Positions 8,501 through 18,100 of a stretch of 52,813 bases of DNA are shown here, one piece after another. A program made the translations under genes and the position numbers. The DNA is from Caballeronia jiangsuensis (lineage in GTDB: Bacteria > Pseudomonadota > Gammaproteobacteria > Burkholderiales > Burkholderiaceae), in contig JFHF01000051.1 in the NCBI GenBank assembly GCA_000648925.1, forward strand, positions 1-52,813, given 5' to 3'. The first letter of the stretch is position 1; every line of letters begins with the position of its first letter. Below the pieces are notes generated by a model, which saw only the letters and a list, made by a program, of their open reading frames with translations, searched no databases and had not been told where the DNA came from.

Positions 8501-11500
8501 CGACGCCTGGTCCCGATCTCGCGGCGCGCTTCGATTTCGCGCTCGATTTCACCGACGATGCGCGCGGCATCGAACTCGTCGCGGCTCATGCATGCGATTG
8601 CATCGATGACGCCACCGCGCACGCATGGCTCGCGAGCTTCGCGACGCTCGTCGCGGATGCGGTGCGCGATCCTTCGTGCTCGATCGCATCGCTCGATTGC
8701 ACGACGCAACGCGAATCGCAACGCGGCCGCGCGCTGACGTTCGCCGCCGACGATATCCTCGCGCTGATCGCGCAACATGCGGGCGCGACGCCGCATCGCG
8801 TCGCGCTCGCCGATGCGCATACGCAAATCAGTTACGCCGAACTCGACGACGCATCGAATCGCGTCGCGCTCGCGTTGCGTCAGGAGGGCGTGCAGGCCGA
8901 GCGCGCGGTGGCGGTGTGCATCGAACGTTCGGTGCGCTTTGTCGTCGCGCTGATCGGTGCAATGAAGTCGGACGCATACGCGGTGCCGCTCGATCCGGCG
9001 ATGCCGCAAGCACGCCTCGATGCCGCGATCGAAGTGTGCGGCGCGCGTCTCGCGCTCGTCGCGATGAACGACGACAACGCGCCGCGTGCACTCGGCAACG
9101 CGCAGTTGCTCGATGTCGAGACGCTCGCGCAGGATGCATCGCTCGCGAATGCCGCCGTGCAACGCGTGCATCCGGCGCCGGAACAAACCGCTTACGTCAT
9201 CTTCACCTCGGGTTCGACGGGCACGCCGAAGGGCGTCGCCGTGTCGCATCGCGCGCTTGCGGACTACGTGCAAGGCATGCTCGACGAACTCGCGTTCGCA
9301 CCGGGCGCATCGATGGCGATGGTCTCGACCGTCGCCGCCGATCTCGGTCACACCACGCTCTTCGGCGCGCTGTGCTCGGGGCGCACGCTGCATCTGCTGC
9401 CCGCTCGATGCGCGTTCGATCCGGACCGTTTCGCCGCCGAGATGCGCGCGCGCGAAGTGGGCGTGTTGAAGATCGTGCCGAGTCATTTGCACGCGCTCCT
9501 GGAAGCTCAGCATCCCGCCGACGTGTTGCCTTCGCATGCGCTCGTAACGGGCGGCGAGTCGTTGCCGTGGGCGCTGGTCGAGCGTGTCAGGGCGTTGAAG
9601 CCATCGTGTCGCGTGATCAATCACTATGGTCCGACCGAAGCGACGGTCGGCGCAATCGCGTGCGAGGCATCCGCGTTCGCCGGCGATGAACGCAGCGCGC
9701 AGGGCGCGCCGCTCGGCCGTCCGTTGCCGAACGCGTGCGCTTATGTCTTCGATGCATCGGGCGCGTGCGTGCCGCCGGGCGGTATCGGCGAGTTGTATCT
9801 CGGCGGCCCGGGCGTCGCACGCGGTTATCTCGGGCGTGCGGCCGCCACCGCCGAGCGTTTCGTGCCGCATCCGTTCGCGCATGGCGAGCGGCTTTATCGC
9901 ACGGGCGATCGTGCGCGTCTGCTCGCAGATGGAAGCATCGCGTTCCTCGGGCGCCTCGACGATCAGGTCAAGATTCGCGGCTATCGCGTCGAACCGGGCG
10001 AGGTCAGCGCGGCGTTGCGCGCGATCGAAGGCGTGACTCAGGCCGAGACTCTACCTATCGATCGCGATGGCCGTCTGCAACTCGCGTCGTTCGTGAGCGG
10101 CACGCCGCGAAGCGAAGGCACGCTGCGCGACGCGCTCGCCGCACGCTTGCCCGACTACATGGTGCCCGCGACGATCGTCGTGTTCGACGCGCTGCCCGTG
10201 ACGGCCAACGGCAAGATCGATCGCGCCGCGCTGCGGGCTATCGCGATGAAGCCGGTCGAAGCCGCCGCTACGAGGTACGCACCGCAAGGCGAAGTCGAAG
10301 AAGCGATTGCATCGGTGTGGAAGGACGTGTTGAAGGCGCAGCACATCGGCCGCGACGATAACTTCTTCGAACTAGGCGGCGATTCGATACTCGTGCTGCA
10401 AATCATCGCGCGCCTGCGCAAACGTGGCCTGCGCGTGACGCCGAAACAGATCTTCGACAACGCGACGGTCGCGCAACTCGCACGCGTCGCGAAGGCGATC
10501 GAGACTGCCGAAGCGAAAGCGCCCGTCGCTGCAACGAAGCAAGCGGATGAAAACGCAACGCTCACGCCCGCGCAATTGCGCTTCTTCGCGCTGGATCTTG
10601 TGCAGCGCGGCCACTGGAATCAATCGATCGAATTCGATGCCCACGCTTCGTTCGATCTCGACGCCTTCGCGCGCGCCTTCGATGCGCTGCTGACGCATCA
10701 CGAGATTTTCCGGCAACGCTTCGAGCGCGACGCCGCGACGAATGCATGGCGCATCGTGCAGGCGTCGAAGGCGTTCGACACGCTGCCGCTCGCCGCCGTC
10801 ACCGCACACGACGAAGCCGATGCGCTCGCGCAATTCGATGCGATCCAGCGCACGCTCGACATTTCACGCGGCCCGATCGCCTGCGCGCTCGCCGCATCGC
10901 TGCCCGACGGGCGCACGAAGCTGTACCTCGCGATTCATCATCTGATCGTCGATGGCGTGTCGTGGCGCATCCTTCTTGATGATCTGCTCAATGCCTATCG
11001 CGCGGCGGAAACGCGGGGCATCGCGAGCCTCACGCGCACCGGCGCAACGGCGTCGCAATGGGCCGCGCGGCTCGCGAAGGCTGCACGCGATCCGCAATCG
11101 CCGTTCGCCGGCGAAGTGCAGTACTGGACGACGCAACTCGCGACAGGCGATGACCTGCATCTCGATCACCCGCAAGCGAAAGCGACGAACGCCGATGCCG
11201 CCGTCATTGAACAGACGCTCGATGTCGCGCTCACGCGCGCTGTGCTCGCCGAAGCGAACGCCGCCTATCGCACGCAGACGGTCGAGTTGCTGATCGCCGC
11301 GCTCGCACATGCGATCGGCAAGACATGCCGTATCAAGCTGGAAGGACATGGCCGCGAAGCGCTCTTCGATGACATCGACGCAAGCCGCACGCTCGGCTGG
11401 CTGACGAGTCACTATCCGGTGTCGGTGCCGGTGGAAGCATCGCCGGTCGCCACGCTCGCCGCCGCGAAGGACACATTGCGCGCCGTGCCGCACAAAGGTC

Positions 11501-14500
11501 TCGGCTTCGGTGTGTTGCGGCATTACGGCGACGCCGCGACGCGCGCCTCGCTCGAAGCATTGCCGCGCCCGCGCGTGACCTTCAACTATCTCGGCCAGTT
11601 CGAAGCACAGAACGCGCGCGACGCCGCGTTCACGCCGCGCTTCGGCGGCGCGGGCTGTGAGCGGGATCCTTCGGGCCCGCTCGGCAATGCTCTCGCGATT
11701 CACGCTTACGTGGACGACATCGACGAACGCACGCTCAAGCTGCACTGGGTCTACGGTTCGACGCAACTGGAGCGCGCGACGATCGAAGCGCTCGCGCACC
11801 GCTTCGAGAGCGCGCTTACCGAAATCGTGAGCGCGTGCGCGGAACGCATCGCGACCAAAGGCGCAGGCGCGACGCCTGGCGATTTCCCGCTCGCACGCGA
11901 TGGTGGCCTGACGCAAGCCGCGCTCGAACGTCTGCCGGTCGATCTGCGCGGCGTGACCGATATCTATCCGCTGTCGCCGATGCAGCAGGGCATCCTGTTT
12001 CATTCGCTGTTCGCGCCGGAACAATCGACGTATGTGAACCAGCTCGCGGCGACGCTGATCGCGCCCGACGTCGAGCGTTTGCGCGCCGCGTTCGAAGCGG
12101 CCGTGCCGCGTCACGATATCCTGCGCACCGGCTTCACGCCCGACGAAGCCGCACCGATGCAGATCGTGCATCGCCAGGCGCGCATGCCGTTCGATGTGCT
12201 CGACTGGCGCGATCGAAACGATTCGCTCGCTTCGTTCGAAACGTGGCTCGCGGATGACCGCGCGCGCGGCTTCGATCTCGCGGTGCCGCCGTTGATGCGC
12301 GTCACGCTGATTCGTCTTTCGGATGATGAATGGCGCATCGTGTGGACGCGTCATCATCTGCTGCTCGATGGCTGGAGCACGGCGCGCATGTTCGCGGACG
12401 TGTTGCGCGATTACATCGAGCCGCCTCGCGCGCAGCCTTTCGCCGCGCATTCGATGAAGACGCGCTATCGCGACTTCATCGCATGGCTCGCCGAACGCGA
12501 CGTGCAGGCCGACGAGGCATTCTGGCTCGAACGCCTTGCACGTCTGGACGAACCGACGCGTATCGCGCGACGCGACACGAGCGATCGACCTTCGCTCGAC
12601 GACCACCGTGCGTGGCGCGCGACGTTCGATGCCGCGATGACCGCACGCCTCACCGATACCGCGCGCCGTCTGCGCGTGACGCTCAACACGCTCGTGCAAG
12701 GCGCTTGGGCGCTCGCGTTGCAGCGCATGACGCATCGGACGAGCGTCGCGTTCGGCGCGACCGTGGCGGGCCGCCCCGACACGCTCGCGGATATCGACGA
12801 CGTGCTGGGCCTCTTCATCAACACGCTGCCGGTGATCGCCGCGCCGCTACCGCAGCGTGCCGCGTCCGCGTGGCTGCGCGAGTTGCAAGCCGATAACGCC
12901 GCGGCCAACGAACATGCCCATACGCCGCTCGCGGAGATTCAACGCTGGGCGGGCCAGGGCGGCGGTGCGCTGTTCGACACGCTCGTCGTCTTCGAAAACT
13001 ATCCCGTCGATGAAGCCTGGGCCGGCCGCGATGAACGCGCGCTTGCGATGCGCGATCTGCGCAATATCGAAGCGACGGACTTCGCGCTGACGCTCGTGGT
13101 GGAGGCGGGCCAATCCATCGTCATCGATTACGGATATGACGCGGCGCGTCTCGATGAAGCGCGCGTGGCGGCGCTGCATCGCGCGATGTCCGTCTGTCTC
13201 GATGCATTCGCCGCGAACGCCGATGCGCCGCTGGGCACGATCTCCCTCGCCGAAGACGCTGCGCGTTTCAACGCGACGGCGCGCGAATGGAACGACTTTG
13301 AACGCGCGCCGCTGCATCGGCAGTTCGAGCGCATGGCGAAGGCTGCGCCGGATGCCATCGCGCTCGAAATGAATGCTGGCGATGGCGCTTCGATCCGCAT
13401 GACGTATGCCGAGTTGAACGAACACGCGGAGCGCGTCGCGGCCGCGCTCGTGAGCGTGGGTGTCGCCCCGGACACGGCTGTCGCGCTGTGCGTCGAGCGT
13501 TCGTTCGACATGGTCGTCGCGCTGATCGGCGTGTTGAAGGCGGGCGCGGCGTATCTGCCGATCGATCCGGATTATCCGGCCGAGCGCATCGCGTACTTGC
13601 TCGATGATGCGAAGCCCGCCGTCGTGCTGACGCAAACGCATCTGCGCGAACGCGTGGAAGCCGTCGCTGCCGATGCGCGCGTCTTCGATATCGCCACGCT
13701 CATGCAGAACGACGCGACGCTCGCAACGCCCATCGAAGTCAGCGATGCGCAACTCGCGTACCTCATCTACACATCCGGCTCGACGGGCAAGCCCAAAGGC
13801 GCGGGCAACACGCACGGCGCGCTGGCGAACCGCATCGCGTGGATGCAGGACGCGTATCGCCTGACGCATGACGACGTCGTGTTGCACAAGACGCCGTTCG
13901 GCTTCGACGTGTCCGTGTGGGAATTCGTGTGGCCGCTCGCGATGGGCGCGAAGCTCGCCATTGCGTCGCCCGGTGATCATCGCGATCCGGCGCGGCTTGT
14001 CGCGGCCATCGAAGCGCATCGCGTGAGCACGCTGCACTTCGTGCCGTCGATGCTCGCGGCGTTCGTTGCGCATATCGATGAGTTCGGCGATGCGCATCGC
14101 TGCGCGAGCATCGAACAAATCGTCGCAAGCGGCGAAGCGCTCGCGCCGGAACTCGTCGGGCGCGTCGCAAGGCTGCTGCCGAACGCGCGGCTCTACAACC
14201 TCTATGGTCCGACCGAAGCCGCCATCGACGTATCGCACTGGACATGCGGTGCGCACGATATCGAATCGGCTTCCGTGCCGATCGGTCATCCGATCGCGAA
14301 TCTGCAACTGCATGTGCTCGATGCGGCGCTGCATCCGGTGCCTTCCGGCGGCATCGGCGAACTGTATCTCGGCGGCGCGGGTCTCGCACGCGGTTATCTC
14401 GGGCGCGCATCGCTGAGCGCCGAACGCTTCGTGCCCGATCCGTTCGTCGCGGGCGCGCGTCTGTATCGCACGGGCGATCTCGCGCGTCGTCGCGACGATG

Positions 14501-15141
14501 GTGCGCTCGACTATCTCGGGCGCATCGATACGCAGGTGAAGCTGCGCGGGCAGCGCATCGAGCCGGGCGAGATCGAAGCGTTGCTGCGCGCCGAGCCGAA
14601 TGTGCGCGATGCGGTCGTGATCGTGCGCGACGAGAAATTGATCGGCTATATCGCGTGCGCCGCGCCCGATGCGTTCGATGAAGCAGCCGTGCTGAGTTCA
14701 TTACGTTCGCAATTGCCGGCCTACATGGTGCCGTCGCACGTGATCGCGCTCGACGTGCTGCCGGTGACGCCCAACGGCAAGTGCGACCGCAACGCGCTGC
14801 CCGCGCCGATGCGCACGCAAGGAAGCATCGAAGCACCGCAGACACCGACCGAACGCGAACTCGCCGCGATCTGGCAGCGCGTGCTGCATCTCGAAGCAAT
14901 CGGCCGCGATGACGACTTCTTCGCGCTCGGCGGCCATTCGCTGCTCGCGACGCAGGCGAACGCGCAGGCCAATCTGCACTGGTCGCTGACATTGCCGCTG
15001 CGCACGCTCTTCGATGAACGGACGCTTGCACGTTGCGCCGCCGCGATCGATGCCGCGCTCACGCAACGCGATGCAACGGGCGGCGCACATGACGCGGCGA
15101 GCGCCATCGACGCGCTGCTCGGTGAACTGGAGACGCAATGA
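5581..15141 (+). CDS. orbI: Siderophore NRPS 1: A-T-C-A-T-E-C-A-T (hOrn loading, D-Asp, Ser)
   Basis: 3186 residues from ATG 5581, chosen because AAGGA (5572-5576) precedes it; ATG 5587 is a close alternative, and ATG 5539 lacks a ribosome site. Domains: A1 (about 1-510, no C before it, so loading), T1 (Ser550), C (HHAITDG at 739), A2 (A3 motif near 1208), T2 (GGDSI, Ser1602), E (HHLIVDG at 1786, then EGHGRE and VTFNYLGQF), C (HHLLLDG at 2258), A3 (near 2730), T3 (Ser3120). Specificity codes read by eye against GrsA numbering: A1 D-A-E-A-A-G-G-I-S-K (hydroxyornithine-like, acidic E239), A2 DLTKVGHVGK (Asp), A3 DVWHVSLIDK (Ser). The E domain follows the Asp module, and the next C begins IYPLSPMQQGILFHS as in D-accepting C domains. 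This is the OrbI architecture of ornibactin and malleobactin. Confidence 0.93.
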   Translation: MPMTSFPTALHLRIKNLARLQPDAPALAFNAHDDARLSRGELDARASRLAARLRAAGVGAEVRVGVCVERSCELFVALLAVLKAGGVFVPLDPHHPAARLDWIAKDAGLAHGIVDATADDAMRARFAQCFDVHHDHADAPALDDDTSVHPRAAAYMIYTSGSTGLPKAVVVEHGPLAAHCDALATALCIGEGDSLLHFASVNFDAAHECWLAPLAVGARIVITAPPPFAPEAAHALIEREGVNVAAFPPAYLREFAALAERKGVPATLRVLAFGGEALSREAFARVRRVFAAQRLINGYGPTEAVISPMLWPVEPHVTPDLSDAESYASLPIGRVIGPRVARIDEGELLLGGVCIARGYHGRAALTAERFVPDASGEPGARIYRTGDLARERADGAYDYLGRIDDQVQIRGVRVEPAEIAACLRAHPSIRDAAVLAESTNGRAQLTACLVVAHEAASDAALKTYLAEQLPAAWQPHRYVRLARLPYTLNGKLDRDALKTQIASASAARGADYIEPATDTEQRLAQTWQRILDDAAPIGRADRFFERGGDSLAAMQLQAAIRMDWRVNLRLDAIFDDPSLEALAALIDASEAETSDTVIVRSAASTNARYIDRPTSFAQQRFWVLAQTRDAGSAYHIAGHWDITGKLDANALQRALDHVIGRHEAWRTTLVENDDGIVMQRIHASLPVTIVRVKADAIDDAQALAQRHASDAFDLSNGPLLRATLVTFGDESHRLMLTAHHAITDGYSSRIVFEELAHAYGAYVQGNAPSLPALPIQYADYAQWQRDLVEGAEGERQLGFWRKALDAAPEPLALPYDRARPAERDHRGGRASLRLSVETSNALRELARERHASPFVVLLSAFDAWLHRLTGANDFVVATPVAHRQRPETASLIGLCLNTLALRVRVDSRQSFSRLLDDVRGHALDAFAHQDVPFDRVLDAVKPPVARGDEWLRVKFAQQFDAELKATLPNATAIATPGPDLAARFDFALDFTDDARGIELVAAHACDCIDDATAHAWLASFATLVADAVRDPSCSIASLDCTTQRESQRGRALTFAADDILALIAQHAGATPHRVALADAHTQISYAELDDASNRVALALRQEGVQAERAVAVCIERSVRFVVALIGAMKSDAYAVPLDPAMPQARLDAAIEVCGARLALVAMNDDNAPRALGNAQLLDVETLAQDASLANAAVQRVHPAPEQTAYVIFTSGSTGTPKGVAVSHRALADYVQGMLDELAFAPGASMAMVSTVAADLGHTTLFGALCSGRTLHLLPARCAFDPDRFAAEMRAREVGVLKIVPSHLHALLEAQHPADVLPSHALVTGGESLPWALVERVRALKPSCRVINHYGPTEATVGAIACEASAFAGDERSAQGAPLGRPLPNACAYVFDASGACVPPGGIGELYLGGPGVARGYLGRAAATAERFVPHPFAHGERLYRTGDRARLLADGSIAFLGRLDDQVKIRGYRVEPGEVSAALRAIEGVTQAETLPIDRDGRLQLASFVSGTPRSEGTLRDALAARLPDYMVPATIVVFDALPVTANGKIDRAALRAIAMKPVEAAATRYAPQGEVEEAIASVWKDVLKAQHIGRDDNFFELGGDSILVLQIIARLRKRGLRVTPKQIFDNATVAQLARVAKAIETAEAKAPVAATKQADENATLTPAQLRFFALDLVQRGHWNQSIEFDAHASFDLDAFARAFDALLTHHEIFRQRFERDAATNAWRIVQASKAFDTLPLAAVTAHDEADALAQFDAIQRTLDISRGPIACALAASLPDGRTKLYLAIHHLIVDGVSWRILLDDLLNAYRAAETRGIASLTRTGATASQWAARLAKAARDPQSPFAGEVQYWTTQLATGDDLHLDHPQAKATNADAAVIEQTLDVALTRAVLAEANAAYRTQTVELLIAALAHAIGKTCRIKLEGHGREALFDDIDASRTLGWLTSHYPVSVPVEASPVATLAAAKDTLRAVPHKGLGFGVLRHYGDAATRASLEALPRPRVTFNYLGQFEAQNARDAAFTPRFGGAGCERDPSGPLGNALAIHAYVDDIDERTLKLHWVYGSTQLERATIEALAHRFESALTEIVSACAERIATKGAGATPGDFPLARDGGLTQAALERLPVDLRGVTDIYPLSPMQQGILFHSLFAPEQSTYVNQLAATLIAPDVERLRAAFEAAVPRHDILRTGFTPDEAAPMQIVHRQARMPFDVLDWRDRNDSLASFETWLADDRARGFDLAVPPLMRVTLIRLSDDEWRIVWTRHHLLLDGWSTARMFADVLRDYIEPPRAQPFAAHSMKTRYRDFIAWLAERDVQADEAFWLERLARLDEPTRIARRDTSDRPSLDDHRAWRATFDAAMTARLTDTARRLRVTLNTLVQGAWALALQRMTHRTSVAFGATVAGRPDTLADIDDVLGLFINTLPVIAAPLPQRAASAWLRELQADNAAANEHAHTPLAEIQRWAGQGGGALFDTLVVFENYPVDEAWAGRDERALAMRDLRNIEATDFALTLVVEAGQSIVIDYGYDAARLDEARVAALHRAMSVCLDAFAANADAPLGTISLAEDAARFNATAREWNDFERAPLHRQFERMAKAAPDAIALEMNAGDGASIRMTYAELNEHAERVAAALVSVGVAPDTAVALCVERSFDMVVALIGVLKAGAAYLPIDPDYPAERIAYLLDDAKPAVVLTQTHLRERVEAVAADARVFDIATLMQNDATLATPIEVSDAQLAYLIYTSGSTGKPKGAGNTHGALANRIAWMQDAYRLTHDDVVLHKTPFGFDVSVWEFVWPLAMGAKLAIASPGDHRDPARLVAAIEAHRVSTLHFVPSMLAAFVAHIDEFGDAHRCASIEQIVASGEALAPELVGRVARLLPNARLYNLYGPTEAAIDVSHWTCGAHDIESASVPIGHPIANLQLHVLDAALHPVPSGGIGELYLGGAGLARGYLGRASLSAERFVPDPFVAGARLYRTGDLARRRDDGALDYLGRIDTQVKLRGQRIEPGEIEALLRAEPNVRDAVVIVRDEKLIGYIACAAPDAFDEAAVLSSLRSQLPAYMVPSHVIALDVLPVTPNGKCDRNALPAPMRTQGSIEAPQTPTERELAAIWQRVLHLEAIGRDDDFFALGGHSLLATQANAQANLHWSLTLPLRTLFDERTLARCAAAIDAALTQRDATGGAHDAASAIDALLGELETQ

Positions 15142-15166
15142 GAACCGCAAGAAAAAGAGGAAACGC

Positions 15167-18100
15167 ATGAGGCAGGCAAAACTTGATCTGCTCTCGCTCG
15201 CGACGCGCTTCGCGCAGTTGCCCGATGCGCAGCGCAAGGTGTTCGTTGCGCGGCTCGCCGACGCGGGCATCGACTTTCGCATGCTGCCGATTCCGCCTCG
15301 CGCAAGAAGCGAGGCGTGCGACGAGCCAATGAAGGGCGTCGCCGCATCGTTCGCGCAGACGCGTCTGTGGCTGCACGCGCGCATGATCGACGAGCCCGCC
15401 GCGTATCACATCACCGAGCGCATGCAACTCGACGGCGCGCTCGATGCGAACGCGCTGCGCCTGTCGTGTGATGCGTTGATCGCGCGTCACGAAGCGCTGC
15501 GCACGACGTTCTCGGAAGGCGCGGACGGCGTGCTGCAAACCGTGCATGCGCCGATGCGCTGTCCGTGGCAATCGGTGGATCTCACGCATGTTCCCTTCGC
15601 GGAGCGTGAGACGCGTGCCGCCGCGCTTGCACTCGCCGACGAATCGCGCGCCTTCGATCTCGCACATGCGCCGCTCGTGCGCGCGCATCTGATCAGGCTC
15701 GACGCGAACACGCACTGGCTTTCGCTGACGACGCATCACATCGTGTCGGATGGCTGGTCCGCCGATATCGCGCTGGCCGAACTCGCATCGTTCTATCGCG
15801 CGTATGCACGGGGCGAGGCGGTGTCCGTCGCGCCATTGCCGATTCAATACGCGGATTACGCGCTCTGGCAGCGTCGCTGGCTCGATGCGGGCGAGCGCGA
15901 ACGGCAACTCGATTTCTGGCGCGCGCGGCTCGATCCTTCGCGCGACGTGCTCATGTTGCCGGGTGCGGCGGCGCGTCCCGGCGAACGCAGCGCACGGGGT
16001 GCGCGTCATGTATCCACGCTCGATGCGGCGCTCGCCGCGCGTCTGCGCGCCTTCGCCAACGAACGCCGCGCGACGCCTTTTGCCGTGCTGCTCGCCGCAC
16101 TCGATGCGCTCTTCGCGCGCGCATCGGGCGAAACGCATATCCAGATCGGCGTGCCCGCCGCGAATCGCGAGCGCGCGGAGACGGCGGGGCTGATCGGCTT
16201 CTTCGTCAACACGCTGACGCTCGCGGCGCGGGTCGATGCGGCTAAGCCGTTTTCGACACTCGTCGATGCCGCGCAAGGCGCGCTCGTCGATGCGCAATCG
16301 CATCAGGACGTGCCGTTCGAGCAAGTGGTCGAAGCGCTCGGCGTGGTGCGCAGCGCGAGTCATCATCCGCTGTTTCAGGTCATGGCCGCCTATGGCGCGC
16401 GTCGTTCGTTGCCTCTATTCGCCGATGTGCGTGCAACTGAATTGTCTTCCGGCACGCCGTTCGCCAAGTTCGATCTGACCGCGAACTTCGAGGAACGCGC
16501 CGATGGCTCGCTCGATGCCGCGTTCATCTATGCGCTCGATCTCTTCGATGCCGATGCGATCGAGCGTCTCGCGCGCCGTTTCGTCGAACTGTTGCGCAAT
16601 GCGCTCGATGCGCCGCACACGCTCGTCGGCGATCTGCAATGGCTGCCGCAGGACGAGCGCGCGCAGCTTGAGGCATGGAATCGCAATGCGCCTGAACGCG
16701 CGCCGGAATTCATCTCCGTGCAGGAACGCATCGCCCGTCATGCGCGGGCGATGCCGGATGCGCGCGGCGTCGCGGATATGGAGCGCGCCTTCACGCGCGG
16801 CGAAGTCGATGCGCGCGCGACGCGTATCGCGCAACGTCTCATCGATGCGGGCGTGCGTCCGGAGATGCGCGTGGGCGTCGCGTTGAGCCGTTCGGTCGAT
16901 CTGCTCGTGGGCCTGATCGCGGCGCTGAAGTCGGGCGGCGCATTCGTGCCGCTCGATCCGAGCCATCCGCGCGAACGGCTCGCGCAGATTCTCGACGATG
17001 CGCGCATCGATCACATCGTCACCGAGCGCGCGAGCCTCGAAGCGCTGCCGGTGCCCGCGAACGCGCGCATCCTGCTGCTCGACGATGAAAGCCTCTACGC
17101 CGACGATCACACATCGCGCGTCGCATTGCCCGAAGTCGCGGCGGAACAGGCGGCCTACGCGATCTACACATCGGGATCGACGGGCAAGCCGAAGGGCGTG
17201 ATCGTCGATCACGGTTCGTTCGCGCGGCATTGCGTGGCGATCGCCGAACGTTATGGCGCGACCGAACGCGATACGTTCATGCTGTTCCAGTCGGTTAATT
17301 TCGACGGTGCGCACGAAGGCTGGTTCTCGCAGTACATCTCGGGCGCGGCGGTCGCGATCACTGCCGACACGCTCTGGCCGCCCGCGCTGACATGCAAACT
17401 CATGCGCAAGGAAGGCGTAACGATGACCTACGTGCCGCCGGGCTGCGCGACGCAACTCGCGGAATGGGCGCTCGTGCACGGCGCGCCGCCCACGTTGAAG
17501 TCGATCACGGTCGGCGGCGAAGCGACATCGCGCGAAGCCTTCGCGCTGATGCGCCGCGCGTTTCCGAACGCACGCATCGTCAATGGCTACGGTCCGACGG
17601 AAACTGTCATCACGCCGATGCTGTGGATGTTCAATCCCGGCGACGATCCCGCAAAGCTCGCGGACTGCGCGTATCTGCCGATCGGCACGCTCGTCGGCGC
17701 GCGTACCGCGCATGTGCTCGATGAGCGTTTGAATCAACTGCCTGTCGGCGTGATCGGCGAGCTATATCTCGGCGGGGAAGGCGTCGGCGTTGCGCGCGGC
17801 TATCTCGACCGTCCCGCGCTGACTGCCGAGCGCTTCGTGCCCGATCCGTATGGCGAGCCGGGCGCGCGTCTGTATCGCACGGGCGATCTCGTGCGGCGAC
17901 GCGCCGATGGCGTGTTCGACTTCATCGGCCGCGTCGATCATCAGGTGAAGCTGCGCGGCTTGCGTATCGAGCTCGGTGAAATCGAAGCGCAGCTCGCCGC
18001 GCATGACGATGTGCGCGAGGCGTGCGCCGTGGTGCGCGGCAAGGGCGCGCAAGCCGCGCTCGTCGCGTATGTCGAATTGAAAGCCGATGCGCGCGAACGC

